Part shown: positions 12,123-24,492 of the stretch, piece by piece | How positions within the stretch are numbered: the first letter of the stretch is position 1 | How the letters are laid out: each line of letters begins with the position of its first letter | Origin: Circinella minor | Taxonomy: Eukaryota; Mucoromycota; Mucoromycetes; Mucorales; Lichtheimiaceae | Assembly (NCBI GenBank): GCA_016758965.1 | Contig: JAEPRB010000009.1 | Coordinates: 124,001-188,000 of the forward strand | Length of the DNA: 64,000 bases | Direction: 5' to 3' | Program-made: the position numbers and the translations under genes | Notes under the pieces: generated by a model | Database searches by the model: none | Seen by the model: the letters and a program-made list of their open reading frames with translations, nothing else | Told to the model about the DNA's origin: nothing

Positions 12123-12164
12123 AAAAAATTGGGGGTTGCGTCCGGAAATGAATGCAAAATCCTG

Positions 12165-13092
12165 TACATCAAGCCATTTATCATAATTACAATAGCGTAC
12201 TACATTTTTTTTATGTTGTATTATATATATATAATATAACACCAGTAAATGTATTATCACATTTATTTTTTTAGAGAACATAAAATACTGTTGAGAAAAC
12301 GTTATCATAAGTACTACATAACAAGTCATGCGAATCCATACTAAAATTTTCTTTTTTAAAAAAATGATACGTACAAGCAAATCACATGAAGTGTCTTACA
12401 GACCCCATTTCTCTATCCATACACATACATTTATTTATCATTGTAACAATAAAATCCCATTTTTTACACGCCCGTTTTTTACACCCCCCCCTCTTTTTGT
12501 ACACCTTTGGCCAAAATCCCACTATTTTTTCGACCCCACTTTTTGCATCCCCCCCGCGGTTTTTCACCAATTTCAAGCCAAATCCCGCCTGTCCAAAAAA
12601 ACGGGGTTCAACTGTAGCATTTAGAGTATAGGAAGAAAACAAACAGCTTGCTTATTACTGGAATAGAACTGCCCCCATTCTTTTACTACTTTAAATATAT
12701 AAAGTGCATGAAACTTAAAAATAGATCGACTAAGAAATTGAATGTCATATGACGTGTAGACCATTAATATAATAAAGAGAATTAATTTTTTTGCTGCGTA
12801 TAATTTCGTTATAGGAAGTTGAAAAGAATATCGACTTGATATCCCTTCAACTATCTAGTATTTTCAAGAAATCTTGTAATTTATTTAACTCTGTTTTATG
12901 GCAAAGTGAGCTCCTGAATATCACTGTTGGAAGGAGAAAATAAGGATCACACGATTAAAAAGAAAAGGTCCCCTGAAAAAAAAAAGCTTTAAGAGAACCA
13001 TCCAACTTTTTTTTCCTTTTCTTCTTTTTTGTTTTTTTAAAAAAAAATATTGACAAACTGCTTGTTTGTATACATAATAGACATAAGAAACA
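12165..13092. other. Intergenic DNA before permease B, with a decayed transposon end
   Basis: No gene. At 12440-12616 the complement begins TACAGTTGAACCCCG and continues with G-rich GTAAAAAA/GTACAAAAAG units, resembling the end of a pogo/Tc1-type element. A possible weak partner end (TACAGACCCC) is at 12399. Open frames here are by-products of this low-complexity repeat. Confidence 0.45.
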
Positions 13093-15223
13093 ATGAGTAT
13101 TATCTCTGATAGTGCTTCCAGTAGCAACAATAGTATCAATGAACAAATTTTATCCGAATCATATAAAGGAGGATCAAAAATGAATCCATCCTATGGTACT
13201 ATTAAGGAACTAGATGATATATCTTTTCAACTTGTACCTATCAACCCTATTGTACAAGAACGTCTCTTACGAAAACTTGATGTTCGAATGACAATGTGGG
13301 GATTTTTTGGTTCTCTTTCTTGTTTTTTGAATCGAAATAATATGCGTAAGTGTTGTAGATTAAAAAAGAAAAGAACAGTCAAGTTGAATAGTAGATGTGT
13401 AAATATAATTACAAGACAATAAAACAAATTGTCATGTGAAATATGAAATAACTCAAGATCATTATTTTTTTTATGCATGTCATATTACACAGAAAATGCC
13501 TTTACGATGGGTATGGATAAAGAACTTAATCTTGACTCAAATGTTTACAACTGGTCTGTTACCATGTTTTTTATCGGATATACAATGTTTGTATTTTTTT
13601 TATGCAGTAAATAAGGGGCATTTGACGATATATATGATTATTTATACAATCTTATTAATTAATAAAGAAAAAAGATTACAGATACCTGGTAACATCCTTA
13701 TCGCCAAATCTCTACCTCGGTGGGTTATTCCATCTTTTGCGATTATTTGGAGTACTATCGTGTGTTTCATGCCAGTCGTTAAATCATACAATGCCTTATG
13801 GTCGCTCCGTTTTATACTAGGTCTAGCCCAAGCGGTACGTAAAGAAAAAAACAACAACAACAAAGGCTTAACATTAGCTTTATAATGATAATTCTATTTT
13901 TTTTTCACATATAAAGAAATAATATGAATGAGACAGATATTTATACTTATAATAATTAATTTATACATATTATTAGCCATTTTATCCTGGGATGGCACTT
14001 TTGCTTGGAAGCTGGTACACAAAGGACGAATTAGGAAAAAGAAATATGGTTATTGCAAGTGGAATTCCTGTAGCAGGAGCTGTTGGAGGTTTTGTAGCGG
14101 CGGGTATTACCCAAGTAATGGATGGAGCGGGTGGATTATTTTCTTGGCAATGGCTATTTATTATTGAAGGCTTAATAGGTGTTTTAGTAGGTGTTTCCGG
14201 TTATTACTTACTTCCAAACTATCCTCATAATACATCTTGGCTCACTTCTGAGGAACGTCAAGTAGCCATGGCACGAATGCATAACCATGGAATCCATGTC
14301 ATTTCAAATAAATATAACTGGCAAATGTATGTATTAATTAATTTACTTTTTATTTTAATCTAATATTACATACTGACGTTCCTATTTAATCATGACTTTG
14401 TATACTTGTATATATACATATATAACCAAGAATCACCAACGTTTTGATAAGCCCATATCCTTGGCTTTTCATTGTATTATGGACATGTAGTACCCTTTGT
14501 CATGGAATAGTAGATAATCTTGTCATTATTCTTCGTGATCTTGGTTACCCTGTAGCATTTTCCAACCTGATGCTGACACCCTTACATATTTTCGGTGCAA
14601 TGGTTACTATTTTCTTAGGATGGTCATCAGATAAAAGGCAAGATAGAGCATTTCACATTGCAGGCATTTTACTTTGGGTAGGCGTATGGTATTCTGCACT
14701 AGTTATGATAAACAGTGACGAACAAATCAATTCTGGTCATGTCGTAATTGCAGCTGCGTACGCAATCAGTGGAAATGCATCAACATTATCTCTTTGTCTT
14801 GTTTGGGTGAGTGAAATATACAAGGAAGACCATAATTCAAGAGCTATAGCTATGGCGTTTATTAATACTATGGGTATGGTCATACCTAATATACTAAACG
14901 TCAAATTTTGGGTGGTAACCGATTCGCCGAATTTTGGTACGCTTTTTTATTATATGCATAAAGTAGTTTCTATTTGAGTAAATTTTTAATGATTTCTAGT
15001 GACCATTATAAATGAAAAAAAAAAAGAAGGTGGTGTGGATAGATCTTATATTTATATGGAACACTGAATTAATGTCTTATTTGTTTTTTGATAAATTACC
15101 ACTTGCCTAGTCACCGGAAAATTGGCGGGTATGAGTTCAAGTATTCTTGGAATAACGATAACTATCATTATTTGGTTCCTATTTCGCGTTAATTCTTCTG
15201 GTTTCCAAATCTATAAATATTAA
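13093..15223 (+). CDS. MFS permease, anion:cation symporter family, copy B
   Basis: Plasma-membrane transporter, 491 aa. Exons: 13093-13345, 13493-13586, 13675-13834, 13977-14326, 14431-14936, 15111-15223; phases agree. It is a clear paralogue of the gene at 8430-10332. It shares the first-helix signature LDVRMTMWGF...NRNNMQNAFTMGMDKE, then LQIPGNILIAK, LRFILGLAQA, SWQWLFIIEG and LGWSSDKRQDR. Four intron positions coincide with copy A. Copy B has one extra intron splitting AQA from PFYPG. The N-terminus is longer and Ser/Asn-rich, and the C-terminal tail differs. The tandem arrangement indicates local duplication. Substrate unknown. Confidence 0.9.
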
Positions 15224-16840
15224 AAAAAAAGGGGGGGGGAGCCAAGTAAACAACAATTATAGAATGAATGCCCTTTTTTATGGAGCTCTAGACATACTAC
15301 GTACGTACTATACTTTAATTATAGACAATAATAGAGAAACCATTTAATAAACCCGTTATCTCTAAACTATTCTTCCAAACTGAGTCATCAAATACTAATA
15401 GAGAGTAAAAAATATTATTATTGATTTAAACAAGAATAAAAACATCTGCACAACTTTAATCTTTTTGATGCTATTATAAATTATATATTGTTATATATGG
15501 TTGACAGATGATGATAGATCGGTGGTTAAAAAAAATTATGCGTCCATTCGGAGAAACTTTTTTCAGTGTAACGCGGATTGCATCTTAGTTTGATATTGTC
15601 ACTATACAGTTATAAATATAAAAGGCATTGTTTTTTTTTATATCATTGTCATTGGGCTGATGTCATATAAACACATGATAAATAACCTCGTTTCATAATT
15701 TACATATTTATACATTTTTAAAAACAAAAGGACACAAAAAAAAAAAAAACACAACACAACACAACACGTCCAACTATCTTTTTGTTTGATAAAGATAAGC
15801 TGGAATGCTTTTTTTTAAAAATAATAATAATAATTACTACCCCAATCGACAACAACAGAATACATTCATTATATATATACATTTGATATACTATTGAAGA
15901 ACATGATAAATATTAGTCTATTGTATTCATTCATAATAAAGTAATATTATGTTTATGTAACAGAGAAAAAGGGCAAAAAACAAAAACAAATATATTCCGT
16001 AAAATGTGTGAGAAAGATATTTTCTTGATCAAACTATTATCCAAAAGGAACATTTTAGTTATTCTTTATAATTGTTTAAATCATCAAAAATTCAATATCA
16101 TACGATTTATTCATCTATATAGCAAAAATAAAAATAAATAGAACATGAACTTTTTTTTTTCTTATTATAAAAACTGTCAAAAATAATATAAAAAAGAAAA
16201 GAAATAAACTTCTTTAAAAGAAACCCCGTTCTTCGTTCTTTATAAAATGTTTAGTCGGCAAAAAAAAAAAAAAAAGAGGGAGAGAGAGAGAGAGAGAAAA
16301 GCATAAAAATAGCTGAGCCTTTTACAACACTTCTTTTTTTTTTTTTTTTACTCTTGTACGACTTTCTATTTTTGTTTTTGAAAAACTTTAAAAAATTGAT
16401 GCATATATTGTTAATAAGTGAAAAGAGGAATTTGTTAGTATTTGATATTTATATTGTAAATCAGCCAAAAAAAAACAGTTGGATGATTTTGGCGTAACCA
16501 TTTAAGACGAAAAAAAAGGGGTTGGGGGGGGGGTTGAATGAAGATGTTTAAAATTTAATATTAACGGTAAAAAAAAAAGTTAGAGTGATGATGCGATATA
16601 ACTAAACAGTATAAACAAAAAAAAAAATGTTCGGATAAAATTGAGTTGGCCAAAAAACTTTTGCTTTTTTTTTTTTTAGTCTTTAATCTTAATCTTCTTT
16701 TTCTTCCTTTCTAATTTTTTTTTTTTTTTTGCTTCTTTCTTTCTTGTTCTCTCTTTTTTTTCCCGCGTTTTTATCTTTTACTTTATATTATTTTATTATA
16801 TATATATATATATCTTCTATTATTAATAACTATAAATAAT
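15224..16840. other. Intergenic region, promoter side of the kelch-kinase gene
   Basis: No gene or structured repeat seen; very AT-rich, with (GA)n at about 16280-16300 and long T-rich runs (16660-16760) just before the next ATG. Confidence 0.55.
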
Positions 16841-19800
16841 ATGTTATTGTTATCAATAACACTATTATTAATCACTGTTGTTGTAACTGGGCAACAAGAA
16901 CAACTAGGTGATCGACAAGAAAATGTAGCATGGCGTGCCGGTCATGCCGCAGGTACATAGGAATTATTATCTTTTTCTTTTATAAAATAATAATAATATG
17001 AATAATCTAAACTTGTTATCGAACATATATTCACATTATAATCTTATATACATTTAGCTTATATTGACCCATATGTCATTGTATATGGAGGTACAGAAGA
17101 TATCAATGCCAATTCTAATAGTGACACCATTACAGGTTCTACAAGTTTATGGGTATGGGATTCAACGAGTGGATTTTGGTATCATCCTTCTCAATTAGAT
17201 GATGCAGCCAGTCCACAAATTCATTTTAGCGCAACACCTATTCCAAGTCCAGGACAAATGTTAGCCGTTCTAAGTAACACATCGACGACGGGAAGATTAC
17301 AAAAATTGGATACAAATAATTGGAGCTGGTCTTTTCCATCCGCCGCTAGCTCCGTCGAACCTACGGATAATGCAGCTGGCTATGCATTAAGTTTAGCCAA
17401 CAACACATTATTCATGTATGGTGGTATTACAGTGGACTCAAAGGGTATGCCTATCGTGAACTCTGTCATGAATAATTTATATACATTGGATGCAAATGCC
17501 TATATTTGGAATTCTGCTTCTAATGGTCTTGGAGTCCTTGATCATGCCATGTGTTATATTCCAAAGGCGAATGCTTTGATAAGTTTTGGTGGTACCACAA
17601 CAGGGTCTCGTGCAAATCCAATTCAAGTACATATTTATAACATAATTATTTCCTATTTTTTCTTATTACCATGCATCAATTTCTATTCGTAGCAAGTTTT
17701 TTTTTTAGGGAGGACTTGTTGTTAACATAATTTATATATATATATATATATATCATATATATTATATATTATATGTAGGATGTACTTGTTTTCGATTTAG
17801 GTCAACGGGTCTGGAGTCTTCGTGTCCCTGTTCAAAGTGTCAATAATGCAGTTCCTGGTGCACGTCGACTTCATACAGCAAATTGTTTAGAAGACCGAAT
17901 GATTATTTATGGTGGTGGTACGGATCGTCCATTTGATTCTGATGTTTGGATTTTGGATGCAAGTCAATATCCTACTTTACAATGGCAAAAGGCTCCTATG
18001 AAAAATTTAGATCAAGGTCCAAATGTTCGAATGGGTCATACATCAGTATTGGATCAGGATAAACATAAAATATATATCTTTGGTGGATGGAGTGGTTCAA
18101 ATGCTGGAGATACGAACGTATATGTATTAGATTATCAAAATTGGGCTTGGAATCGTGTGACTGCAGCAGGATTTACAAATGGAGAAAATGGTGCTGAGCC
18201 TGTACCATCCGATAATAACAATGGTAATAGTGGTACTACAAATAATGGTGATACGAATGGTAACAAAACTGCTATTATTGTCGGCTCGGCCGTAGGTGGT
18301 GCAGCAGCCATAGCTCTTGGCGCAGCAGCAATAATACTTTTTTGTTGTATTCGACGACGACGCAGACGACACCAATATCAAGAAAAAGAACAACAAGAAG
18401 AAGGAGGAAAAAAGGATGAGAAAACACTTCGTAATATATCCAATGGAAACAGTCATGTCGAGTATAATAATAATAATAATAATAATAGTAGTAACGACGA
18501 AGATGATGTTGAGTCTAAAACACAACATCATAATAATAAATTACCATTAAGAACAGTAACAACCGATTCTGCAACAGACTCAAATAATAGTAGTAATAGA
18601 GGCAGCTATTCCACTGCTGCTGTAGCAGGTGTACCATCATTAATGTTGAGTGAACTTGGTGCAACTACAGGAGGTTCTTCCACAGAATCATTCTCTCCGA
18701 GACAACAAAGTTTTTTTGTTCAAACGCCTAATGAAATCCATACCCAAAAACCAAATGAATTTACACGACCTTTACCACAACGTAGTATCAATAGTAGTAT
18801 GCTTGCATCGACAGGGCTTTCACCGACATCACCAAGTGATCAATATACATTTCCCACAACATTTAGATCATCTGTTTCTAGTAGTGTACCTTTAGCACAA
18901 CTTGCATCACCTCCACAACAACAATCACCTACATCAACTACACCCATTGATATTTATGAAACTGTTAGTCCATTAGAAATGCTTGCAACATTGGGTCGAC
19001 TTGATGAAGAACAAAATTATTATTCACAACAAAATGATAACATCCAGCCATTAGAAGAAGAAGTAGTAGTAGAAGAAGAAAAAGAGATATCAAATCAATG
19101 GCAACAATTATTACCATCAAAATATACATTATTACCAAGAAAACCCATTGTGGGTCATGCCAATAGTATTTATTTTGCCATGATGGACGATAATACAAAA
19201 CCAGTGGTTATCAAATCATTTGGTCGACGTGAAGCATGGGAACGTGAATGTCGAGCACTTGATAAATTGAAATCGAATCATGTTGTTGAAGTATTACAAA
19301 TGTTGAATAATAATATTACTCATTTGGCTGTTCTTGAATTTTTGGAAGAGTCATTACAGTTTATCATAAAACAACAGAATTATCGGGATGATAGTAATCA
19401 ATTAAAGGACTCAAATGTACGTAAAATGATTGCAAAAAGTATTATATCCTGTTTAGCATGGACACATTCAAAAGGTAAAAGAAAAAAAAAAGCAATTAAA
19501 ATAAATGACAATTATAAATTATCACAAGTATGATGATAATGCTTAATAGTTCTTTTTTTTTTTGGGGGGGGGGAGTAAGTGTAAAACGTTGACAGTTAAT
19601 AATTTTTTTTTAAACATACAATTTTTTTTTTAGATGTGGCATTCTGTGATTTGAAACCAAGTAATATTATGCGATCCGCACAAGGTGATTGGAAGTTAAT
19701 TGATTTTGAAGCAAGTCGCAGTATTGGTCAAGAAAGAATAAATCTGATAACACCTCGTTATTGTCCCCCTGAAGTCGCGCGCGCGACCACTTATGGACAT

Positions 19801-20408
19801 GAAGGTGCAAAAGGAGTTGTTGCTACTGCTAGTGTAGATCTATGGTCACTTGGTTGTGTTATTTATGTAAGTTATCATATATATATATATATTCTTTCAT
19901 TCTATAATTTTTTTTTAGCAATTAGACTTCTTTTATCTTTTATTTAATCTAACCATATGATACTATCATGTGTATATATATACATATATATAGGAACTAG
20001 AAAATCAACATCATCATGAACCTTTGTTCCCACAAACTATTACGGATGAAACTGTTCTTCACTTTGTATCACATCCATCTCCATTGACACCTGCACTAAA
20101 CAATGGACTTCGGTGGAATGAACAAGTTGAATTAGAGATACCCGATTTTGAACAACATGTTCCAGACCCTAATTCACGTAATCTTATCAAGTCATTATTA
20201 AGTCGTGACCCAATTAAGCGTGGAAGTGCAAATTATTGGATGGTAAAGTTAAATAAATTTCTATTCATGCTTTGTTCTTTTGAGGGGAGAGAGTTAATTA
20301 TTCATCTAATTGAATATTCTATGTTTATATACTAACTTGATTACTTTTTTTTACTTTTATTTTTTATGTTGATTCTCAAAGAAAAACCATCCATATTTTT
20401 CTACATGA
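16841..20408 (+). CDS. Receptor-like protein: signal peptide, kelch domain, TM helix, kinase-like domain
   Basis: Predicted type I membrane protein, 961 aa. Exons: 16841-16952, 17058-17626, 17779-19474, 19634-19866, 19994-20242, 20382-20408; phases agree. Residues 1-18 form a signal peptide (MLLLSITLLLITVVVTGQQ). Kelch-type motifs repeat in the ectodomain (VIVYGGTED, LFMYGGITV, LISFGGTTT, MIIYGGGTD, IYIFGGWSG). One helix at about 391-418 is followed by RRRRRR, then a 250-residue low-complexity cytosolic linker. The kinase-like domain (about 680-960) has VVIK706, a helix-C Glu (WERE), and the catalytic loop D793-VAFCD798LKPSN803. It then has D816FE instead of DFG and PPE839 instead of APE, and no clear Gly-rich loop. 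Asp798, Asn803, Lys706 and Asp816 are retained, so activity is possible but uncertain. Ligand and target are unknown. Confidence 0.85.
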
Positions 20409-21545
20409 GCTTTCCCTTTTCTTTTTCTTTGTAATATATGTAATAATTTCGTGTTTTTTTTTTAATGCCTTGGAGAGTAAAAAAAAAAAAAAAAGCATAT
20501 TTTCATTGTATACATATATGTGTATAAATACATAAACAAACATACACACACATATATAAATTTATATATATACTCATTATGTAAAAATATATAGTTTTCG
20601 ACGATTAAAATTCTATTTTTTTTTTTTACACATATAATTTAAATATCATCGTCGTACCTATTTTTTAACAATTAATAATAATAATAAAAAATAATATTAT
20701 ATATAACATTGGATTGATATATACTTTATATTTTTTTATATGGTATATTTTAATACTACTAGTTAGCAGGAAGAGGGGAAGGATGGAGAAAGGCAGGGGG
20801 GGGGAGAGAAAAAAACTATAAAAGTTAATAAAGAAGACCTTTATTTTTGAAGAGGAGATGTGTAATACATATCATGTATGCATATGTATAAAATTATTCT
20901 TTTCTTAATTACTCAACAATTCATACATGTTATGTAGATAAATACATAAAGGTCCAACTTTATATGGATGTTAATAAAGTATTATATCAGGGAAAAAAAT
21001 GACTACTATTTCTCATAACAACCTGTTGTCATGTTGGTTGTCAACTTAAAAAAAATAAAAATAAAACATATTTCTTGTGTATACTATCATGTTTTTTTTT
21101 AAAAAGAAAAAAAAACAAGGAGTTTCTTTTGTGACAAGGTTGGGAGAAGACTAAAAGGATTTTTGGCCACAAAGGGGATCGATGTATATAAAGGTCATAA
21201 AATGAGTAACAGAAGGGAGGCGGGAGAAAAACGAGATTTTGAAAGGGAGGGATAGAGTTATAGGACCACCTTTGAAATTATAAATCACTTTTTTTGTGCA
21301 CCGTATACTAATTTTTTTAGTGTACGTTTTGAAATAACATTTATATATATATATATATATATATAAGCCCCCTTTGCCATTTTATTCTTTACACACCAAA
21401 GCCCCCTTTGATGTTTTCATTAACACTAATATTAGTGATGTAAGTACAAGTGTCATATTTTTATTCCTCTTTTAACTTTTATTATCTCTCTTTCTTTTTC
21501 TTTCTTTCTCTCTCTCTCTCTCTTTTTTTAACAACATAAAAAACC
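20409..21545. other. Intergenic region
   Basis: No gene seen. It contains AT microsatellites, a G-rich patch (about 20790-20810) and a CT repeat immediately upstream of the next ATG (21480-21525). Confidence 0.55.
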
Positions 21546-23848
21546 ATGTATTTTGAAGCAACTGGACTTAATACACCTGAACTTTCACCTAGTTTTTATA
21601 CAGGTATATATATATATATATACATATATACATTAAGTCATAAGAATATATTATCCTCTTTATTCATTTTATTCATTTTATTTTTCGTTTTATATTATTA
21701 TTATTAGCAATGGAAGATCCAGAAGATTTAAATAATCAATCAATCCTCGAAGACAAAGAGAATGAAAAAGTAACTCGACTTTTCGAAGATGACTTATCTT
21801 ATTATGCCAATGCAGATCATGTCGTATTTGTTATCCATGTAACGTATATGTATATATATATATATATATCATTATAAAGAATAAATATCAATCAATAAAC
21901 TCAATATACAAACATGATTATCTAATAATTATATCATTTAAACATTTCTATAAAATATTTTACTGTAAATATAGGGAATCGGTCAAGTATGTTAAATATA
22001 CTCATCATATAAAATTTTATCGCCAACCTTTTTTTTTTTTTTGACTCCTATTTCTCTTTTTTACGATGCTATTTTTTTTTCTCTCTTTTCAGATATATAC
22101 AACGTTCAATTAATTCTTTTTATATTATATAGCAAACTGAACAATATGGCATGTTTCATACACATAGTAAGTTTATTATTAGAAAAATTAATGTGTAACA
22201 ATTATATATATATATATATTTAACAATGAATCTACCCAAAAATGTTAATTATAGTGCAATCATTAAGAGATAGCATGAAAGAAGTATTAGCCACAAAATT
22301 ACCACAAGAAGATATTCGTATTAAAATGATTCCTATTGAATGGCATCGACATGTTCATGCTCAAACAGATCATTGGATAGATCGTGTCATGCCAAAAACA
22401 ATACCTACTGTTCGATTAATTCAAAGTGATTATTTATCTGATGTCATGTATTATTTTACTAAAGAACGAGGACAAAGTATCATTAATCATGTTACAAAAC
22501 AATTTAATGATTCTTATCATCATTTTATGGAACAACAACCTAATTTTAATGGGAAAATATCAATTCTTGGTTATTCGTAAGTTATTATTACTATGTCCTT
22601 CTTCTCCAAAGTTAGAATCTTCTTTCCCTCTCCTTTTTTTTTTTAAAAAAAAAAAAAAAAGTATATTTTTTATATCACCATTTTGGATAATATATATTTA
22701 TATGCCAAAAGAAAAAAAAACTCTCCCTTTTTTTCTCTCCTAAGTAAAAAAAAAAGCAGTAATCTGTTTTCTCTCTCTCTCTCTCTCTAATTATAATTTT
22801 TTTCTTTTTTTGAAAAAAAAAAAAAAATAGACTTGGCGGTTTAATTACATGGGATATTTTATCCCATCAACGACAAGATTTAACTACACAAGAAGTAGAA
22901 CAATTTACAAAATTTGATATCCATGTTCCAAAACTTGATTTTAAAGTAGATTATTTATTTGGCATGGGTTGTCCTTTAGCAGGATTATTAATTGCACGAA
23001 ATCAAGATCCTCGATATTATCATCCAGATTATAATACTGTATTTGAGAATATTTATCATCCAATGGACCCCTTGGCTTTTCGTTTAGAACCCCTTTTAAA
23101 TCCAGACTTTGAAGCACCTGCCGTCTCTTTGAAAAAAGTCCATGTTCAACAATCTACCTCCTTTACTTCCATGTTCTTTTCCCTATTTTTAAGAACATCA
23201 AATACTCCAAGTGATAAAAATCAAGTAACGGTGGCTACAAAAGAAGATCAAGAAGGAGGAGGAGGTATTCTTTCGTCATTGTTTGGCTATTTTTATCCAA
23301 CATCTATATCGGATGATCTAGAAGAAGAAGAAGAAGAAGAAGAAATACATCAACGACGTGCAAGTGAAGGTGATATTTTAAGATTAAAAAACCCAAAAAC
23401 AACGACACTATCATCACAACAACAACAACAGCAACGTCATCGAGCACAAACAATGCCTTCGCTTGCTATCCATTCTTCTAATAAATCAAAACAAGAGAAT
23501 ATTCTATTAACGCCCTCATTTTCAACCACACCTACATCATCATGTTCTACCACAGCACCACAAACACCTACAGCAGAAGATTATGAATCACCCTTATTAT
23601 CCAAAAAAGAATATAATAATAATCTAATGATGATGAATATGGATTTTGAAAAAGTAGAATCTCCAGAAAAATCATTATTACCAGCATTACCCTTAGGTCG
23701 TCGATATGATTATGAATTGACACCTGAAAATTTTATGGGTATGATTTCAAATGAATATATTTTGGGATTACAAGCTCATTTTTCATATTGGAAAAATAAA
23801 GATATGCATTGGCATATTTTTTGTCGAATGGAAGGTATTGAGCATTAA
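21546..23848 (+). CDS. DDHD-domain phospholipase (intracellular PLA1 family)
   Basis: Likely phospholipase A1-like lipid hydrolase of the DDHD1/DDHD2/yeast Ddl1 family, acting at intracellular membranes. 524 aa. Exons: 21546-21603, 21708-21838, 21975-21986, 22133-22166, 22255-22576, 22831-23848. The N-terminal strand VVFVIHGIGQ is split by a 12-nt micro-exon encoding GIGQ. The nucleophile elbow G-Y-S186-L-G follows, also split by an intron. The DDHD region begins with VDYLFGMGCPLAG; acidic and His residues of the domain appear in HPMDPLAFRLEP, RRYDYELTPE and NKDMHWHIF near the C-terminus. A 150-residue low-complexity insert (Gln, Ser, acidic run) interrupts the domain. No N-terminal WWE or SAM domain is present, so it is shorter than the animal members. 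Confidence 0.88.
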
Positions 23849-24287
23849 AAGTAATTTCTTCCATCCATCTATTTTCTCTTGTCGTTTCCTTTCACCGCCC
23901 CCCTCCCCCTTTTCCACCCTTTAATTTCCTCATCCAATCTCCTTTTCTTCTTTTACATATATCTATCTATATCGTAAAATCATCTATCTTTGTCATTATT
24001 TGTTATTAGCATTATTTCTTTTTTATTTTTTTTATTCTTATTATCAACAGCAAAAATAATTGTTCTTTTTTTTTATCCCTTTCAAAGAAAAACACTATAC
24101 ATTGTTATCAACACATTTACATATCACACTCACGCATATATATATTCAATAATATCAATACAATCTACACATTTAACACATTTTATTAATACACAGGAAA
24201 AAAAAGTATTGTTATTATGAAGATTTAATAGTTTTTTATTTATTTTTTCTGTTGAATCATTATTATTACATAAACAAACAATATAGC

Positions 24288-24332
<45 letters not shown>

Positions 24333-24492
24333 AGAGAGGAATATGTAATAAGGTTACTACTACATTTATAATTATATTATTTAATTTCACTGTTTATAAG
24401 TAAACAAAAAAAAAAAAAAGAAGAAGAATACTACAAATATTATTATTATGATGGATTATTGTTAATAATTATATATAAGTTTTGTTATTATC
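23849..24492. other. Convergent intergenic region
   Basis: Between two convergent genes; no gene seen. It contains an uninterrupted A tract of about 39 nt ending at 24329. Confidence 0.6.

Larger units (their letters stand above)
10614..12164. mobile_element. Non-autonomous TA-target DNA transposon with perfect TIRs and phased iterons
   Basis: The ends are a perfect 49-bp inverted repeat beginning CAGGATTTTGCATTCATTTC (10614 inward, and from 12164 on the complement), flanked on both sides by TA. Inside each TIR lie tandem copies of a TTTTTCGCTTATGAT motif spaced 22-23 bp, about two helical turns. No transposase is visible. The only notable frame is on the minus strand (11315-11545). TA target and CAGG ends suggest a Tc1/mariner-like superfamily, but this is inference. 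Identical TIRs argue for recent movement. It lies between the two tandem permeases. Confidence 0.8.

Noticed and set aside
12328..12642. Overlapping open frames on both strands
   Set aside because: They are by-products of the low-complexity, G/C-run transposon end and carry no protein-like features.
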